NCBI GenBank assembly: GCA_947283485.1
Contig: CAMYOU010000018.1
Span: 1 to 22,632, forward strand
Direction of reading: 5' to 3'
Length of the DNA: 22,632 nt
DNA from: an uncultured Peptostreptococcaceae bacterium
Lineage (GTDB): Bacteria > Bacillota > Clostridia > Tissierellales > Peptoniphilaceae
The position numbers were made by a program, and so were the translations under genes. The notes beneath the pieces are model-generated. The model did no database searches. It saw only the letters and a list, made by a program, of their open reading frames with translations, and was not told the origin of the DNA. Shown piece after piece: positions 20,258-22,632 of the stretch (the first letter of the stretch is position 1; each line of letters opens with the position of its first letter).

Positions 20258-20286
20258 TTGCAAAGTCCGTGATCTTTTGATATACT
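20258..20286 (+). promoter_or_regulatory. Promoter of ctsR
   Basis: -35 TTGCAA (20258-20263), a 17-base spacer, and -10 TATACT (20281-20286). Both hexamers and the spacing are the same as those of the rubrerythrin promoter. This suggests the housekeeping sigma factor with control by repressor rather than an alternative sigma factor. Confidence 0.82.
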
Positions 20287-20289
20287 CAA

Positions 20290-20306
20290 AGTCAAAGATA
20301 GTCAAA
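20290..20306 (+). promoter_or_regulatory. CtsR operator
   Basis: AGTCAAA-GAT-AGTCAAA is an exact match to the heptad direct repeat with three-base spacer recognised by CtsR (RGTCAAA-NAN-RGTCAAA). It begins three bases after the -10 and covers the transcription start, so binding would block initiation at the ctsR-clpC operon. Confidence 0.92.
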
Positions 20307-20321
20307 GGCAGGTGGAAGATC

Positions 20322-20783
20322 ATGGCTGATTTATCGGGCTCCATTGCCCGTTTGCTCCACGAAATGTTACGGGAGGCGGAGGATAATCGCATCGAGATCG
20401 GGCGCAACGAGCTTGCGGAGCGTTTTGCTTGTTCACCGAGTCAGATCAACTACGTCCTTGCGACGCGTTTTACGCCGCATGAGGGGTATCTGATCGAGTC
20501 GAGGCGCGGCGGTTCGGGTTATATCCGGATCGTGAAGGTCGAGATGGAGAAAGACACGCGCATGAAATATATGATCGAGGAGGGCATCGGCGACACGATT
20601 ACGCGCGATCGTGCGATGCAGATGATCACGACGCTCTACGAAGCGGGGACGATCGGGAAGAACGAGGCGAGACTCATGCTCGCGGCGATGGAGGACAGTG
20701 CGCTTGCGGCGGTCACGAAGGATCGCGGGGCGGTGCGTGCGGGAATTTTACGCGCGATGCTTCTCGCCATGTTGCGCGGATAG
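20322..20783 (+). CDS. ctsR: Transcriptional repressor CtsR
   Basis: CtsR represses class III heat-shock genes (clp genes) and releases DNA on heat or protein stress. The 153-residue product begins MADLSGSIARLLHEMLREAE. It has the winged helix-turn-helix IGRNELAERFACSPSQINYV and the glycine-rich wing RRGGSGYIRIVKV at about residues 55-75; the C-terminal dimerisation domain follows. ATG 20322 follows GGTGGAAG; an in-frame ATG at 20277 lies within the promoter and is excluded. clpC follows after 69 bases; the usual mcsA and mcsB are not between them. Confidence 0.95.
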   Translation: MADLSGSIARLLHEMLREAEDNRIEIGRNELAERFACSPSQINYVLATRFTPHEGYLIESRRGGSGYIRIVKVEMEKDTRMKYMIEEGIGDTITRDRAMQMITTLYEAGTIGKNEARLMLAAMEDSALAAVTKDRGAVRAGILRAMLLAMLRG

Positions 20784-20852
20784 GAAATGGGCGAGGGAAA
20801 CCTCGATTCGGATCGCGAACGCAGGATAGGAAACGCAAAAAAGGAGGGAACG

Positions 20853-22632
20853 ATGGACGAAAGACCCAACGATCTGGCGGAATTTTTACGAGGGGCGGCT
20901 CTCGAGGCACTCGGGCTGCGCCATGAATATATCGGTACGGAGCATATGCTCCTTGCCATGATGAAACACGACGGGCCGGTGAGCACCGTTCTCGTACGGG
21001 AGGGTGCGCGCTACGAAGTCTTCTTCAATATGCTCGTGCGGGAGCTTGGGTACGGAAATGCCGGTTCTCCGCCGTCGATGCTCACACCGCGTGCGAAGCA
21101 CGTGATGGGCGAGGCGCAGGCGGAGGCGAAAAAACTCGGGCACAATTATGTGGGGAGCGAACACGTGCTCTTGGCACTGATGAACGAGGGAGAGGGATTT
21201 GCGCATCTGATGCTCCGTCGCGCGGGACTCGATCCCGAGAAAATTCGTGCGGCGATGATTGAAACACTGGTTCAAAAACCTGAGGAGGAAGATGATTCTT
21301 TCATCGGACGTTTTGGGCGCGATCTCGGGAAACTCGCGCGTGCGGCGAAGATCGATCCCGTCATCGGTCGCGAGAAAGAGATCGAGCGCGTGATTCAGGT
21401 ACTCATGCGTCGGACGAAGAACAATCCCGTGCTCATCGGCGAGCCGGGGGTCGGGAAGACGGCGATTGCCGAGGGACTTGCGGCGCGGATTGTCGCGGGT
21501 GATATTCCCGAGATTATGAAGGACAAACGCATCATCGCGCTGGATATGGCGGCGATGGTTGCGGGGACGAAATACCGCGGCGATTTTGAGGAACGACTCA
21601 AGTCGACGATCGACGAAGTGATGGAGGATCCCAATATCATCCTCTTTATCGACGAACTCCATACTTTGGTCGGTGCGGGTGCCGCAGAAGGTTCGATGGA
21701 CGCGTCAAATATTCTAAAACCGTTCCTATCGAAAGGGGAACTTCACATCATCGGCGCGACGACGATTGACGAATATAGAAAACACATCGAGAAGGATGCC
21801 GCGTTTGAGAGAAGACTCCAGCCGATCCCCGTCGAAGAACCGACGGTCGAGGAGACGGTTGAGATCTTAAAGGGTCTCAGGGACAAATATGAGGCGCATC
21901 ACGGGGTCACGATTACGGACGAGGCGCTCACGGCGGCGGCGGAACTTTCGCATCGCTATCTCACGGATCGATTCCTGCCGGATAAGGCGGTCGATCTCAT
22001 CGACGAGGCGGCAAGTAAACTGAGAATCGAGAACTATGTCCGCCCCGAGGATCTCGTCGATCGGGAGAAAGAGATGAAGCGTCTCGAGAGCGAGAAAGAG
22101 CAAGCCGTCACGAATCAGGCGTTTGAAAAGGCGGCGGAACTTCGCGACCGCATCGAGACTTTGCGCGAGGAACTCGAGAAGCGCGGCGACGCATGGCAGA
22201 CCGAACGCAAGAAAGAAACGCACGAGGTGGATGCGCATCGCATCGCCGAGATCGTCTCCGACTGGTCGGGCGTACCCGTAACACGCATGAGTGCGAGCGA
22301 AACGCAGAAGTATCTCGATCTCGACAAGACGCTAAAGGCGCGTGTCGTCGGTCAGGACGTCGCGATCGATCGTATTGTAAACGCCATCAAGCGGGCGCGC
22401 GTCGGACTCGCGTCCAAAGACAAACCCGTCGGCTCGTTTCTCTTCGTGGGACCCACGGGTGTCGGCAAGACCTATCTCGCGAAATCGCTCGCGCGTGCGG
22501 TCTTCGGCGACGAAGACGCGGTCATCCGAATCGACATGTCCGAGTATATGGAGAAATTCTCCGTCTCGCGCCTCATCGGTTCGCCCCCGGGATACGTCGG
22601 CTACGAGGAGGGCGGGCAACTCACCGAAGCCG
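20853..22632 (+). CDS. clpC: ATP-dependent Clp protease ATP-binding subunit ClpC (3'-truncated by window edge)
   Basis: ClpC is an AAA+ unfoldase that feeds substrates to ClpP. The visible part covers 593 residues from ATG 20853, after AAAAAAGGAGGGA. It has a double Clp-N domain (about 1-145), first AAA module with Walker A GEPGVGKT (196-203), Walker B IILFIDELHT and ATTIDEYRKHIEKD. A UVR-type middle helix AFEKAAELRDRIETLREEL (about 422-440) follows, which with the Clp-N form marks ClpC rather than ClpB. The second AAA module begins with Walker A GPTGVGKT (533-540) and RLIGSPPGYVGYEEGGQL. The rest (about 200 residues in Bacillus) is outside the window. It is transcribed with ctsR under the CtsR box. 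Confidence 0.96.
   Translation, partial: MDERPNDLAEFLRGAALEALGLRHEYIGTEHMLLAMMKHDGPVSTVLVREGARYEVFFNMLVRELGYGNAGSPPSMLTPRAKHVMGEAQAEAKKLGHNYVGSEHVLLALMNEGEGFAHLMLRRAGLDPEKIRAAMIETLVQKPEEEDDSFIGRFGRDLGKLARAAKIDPVIGREKEIERVIQVLMRRTKNNPVLIGEPGVGKTAIAEGLAARIVAGDIPEIMKDKRIIALDMAAMVAGTKYRGDFEERLKSTIDEVMEDPNIILFIDELHTLVGAGAAEGSMDASNILKPFLSKGELHIIGATTIDEYRKHIEKDAAFERRLQPIPVEEPTVEETVEILKGLRDKYEAHHGVTITDEALTAAAELSHRYLTDRFLPDKAVDLIDEAASKLRIENYVRPEDLVDREKEMKRLESEKEQAVTNQAFEKAAELRDRIETLREELEKRGDAWQTERKKETHEVDAHRIAEIVSDWSGVPVTRMSASETQKYLDLDKTLKARVVGQDVAIDRIVNAIKRARVGLASKDKPVGSFLFVGPTGVGKTYLAKSLARAVFGDEDAVIRIDMSEYMEKFSVSRLIGSPPGYVGYEEGGQLTEA

Noticed and set aside
20209..20321. CIRCE (HrcA) operator at ctsR
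   Set aside because: No TTAGCACTC-n9-GAGTGCTAA match; only the CtsR heptad repeat is present.
19412..20407. Minus-strand open frame of 331 residues across rpsI and the repeat region
   Set aside because: Antisense to rpsI, crosses its terminator and the CtsR promoter, no binding site or domain.
20886..21662. Minus-strand open frame of 258 residues opposite clpC
   Set aside because: Entirely antisense to a clear ClpC coding region; codon-bias shadow.

Overview
The window is a bacterial chromosome segment, almost certainly from a Bacillota (Firmicutes) member of clostridial type. The evidence is the gene order (S10-spc-alpha ribosomal cluster, then ecfA1-ecfA2-ecfT-truA, then rplM-rpsI), a zinc-ribbon S14, a zinc-type adenylate kinase, a KOW/L14e-like protein next to infA, strong AGGAGG ribosome binding sites, and ctsR-clpC behind a CtsR box. 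Base composition is moderate (about half G+C by eye), and non-ATG starts are frequent. A Tissierellia/Peptoniphilaceae-like anaerobe would fit, but that placement is a guess from layout.

Region 1 (1-11856) is one long co-directional translation operon: rplB (5' end outside the window), rpsS, rplV, rpsC, rplP, rpmC, rpsQ, rplN, rplX, rplE, rpsN, rpsH, rplF, rplR, rpsE, rpmD, rplO, secY, adk, a KOW-domain gene, infA, rpmJ, rpsM, rpsK, rpoA and rplQ, closed by a terminator. It makes ribosomal proteins, the Sec channel, adenylate kinase, IF-1 and the RNA polymerase alpha subunit. The usual map (between adk and KOW) and rpsD (between rpsK and rpoA) are absent here.

Region 2 (11857-16462) holds a minus-strand M42 metallo-aminopeptidase, divergent from a plus-strand operon of the energy-coupling module of an ECF vitamin transporter (ecfA1, ecfA2, ecfT) and tRNA pseudouridine synthase truA. 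Region 3 (16463-18840) is an accessory insertion between truA and rplM. It contains rubrerythrin with its own promoter and possible operator, and a minus-strand three-gene operon: a PadR regulator, a DUF2812 membrane protein and a small membrane-anchored protein of unknown function. The PadR promoter carries a perfect inverted repeat between -35 and -10.

Region 4 (18841-19903) is rplM-rpsI with its own promoter, a structured leader (probable L13 leader) and a terminator. Region 5 (19904-20257) is gene-free and contains four related small hairpin repeats. Region 6 (20258-22632) is ctsR, with a promoter and an exact CtsR box, followed directly by clpC (3' end outside the window) with no mcsA-mcsB between them.

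Most of the window is conserved housekeeping. I do not see a clearly new biological system. The best candidates for a second look are the PadR/DUF2812/anchored-protein operon with its putative operator, the rubrerythrin upstream half-site cluster, the rplM leader, and the hairpin repeat cluster upstream of ctsR.
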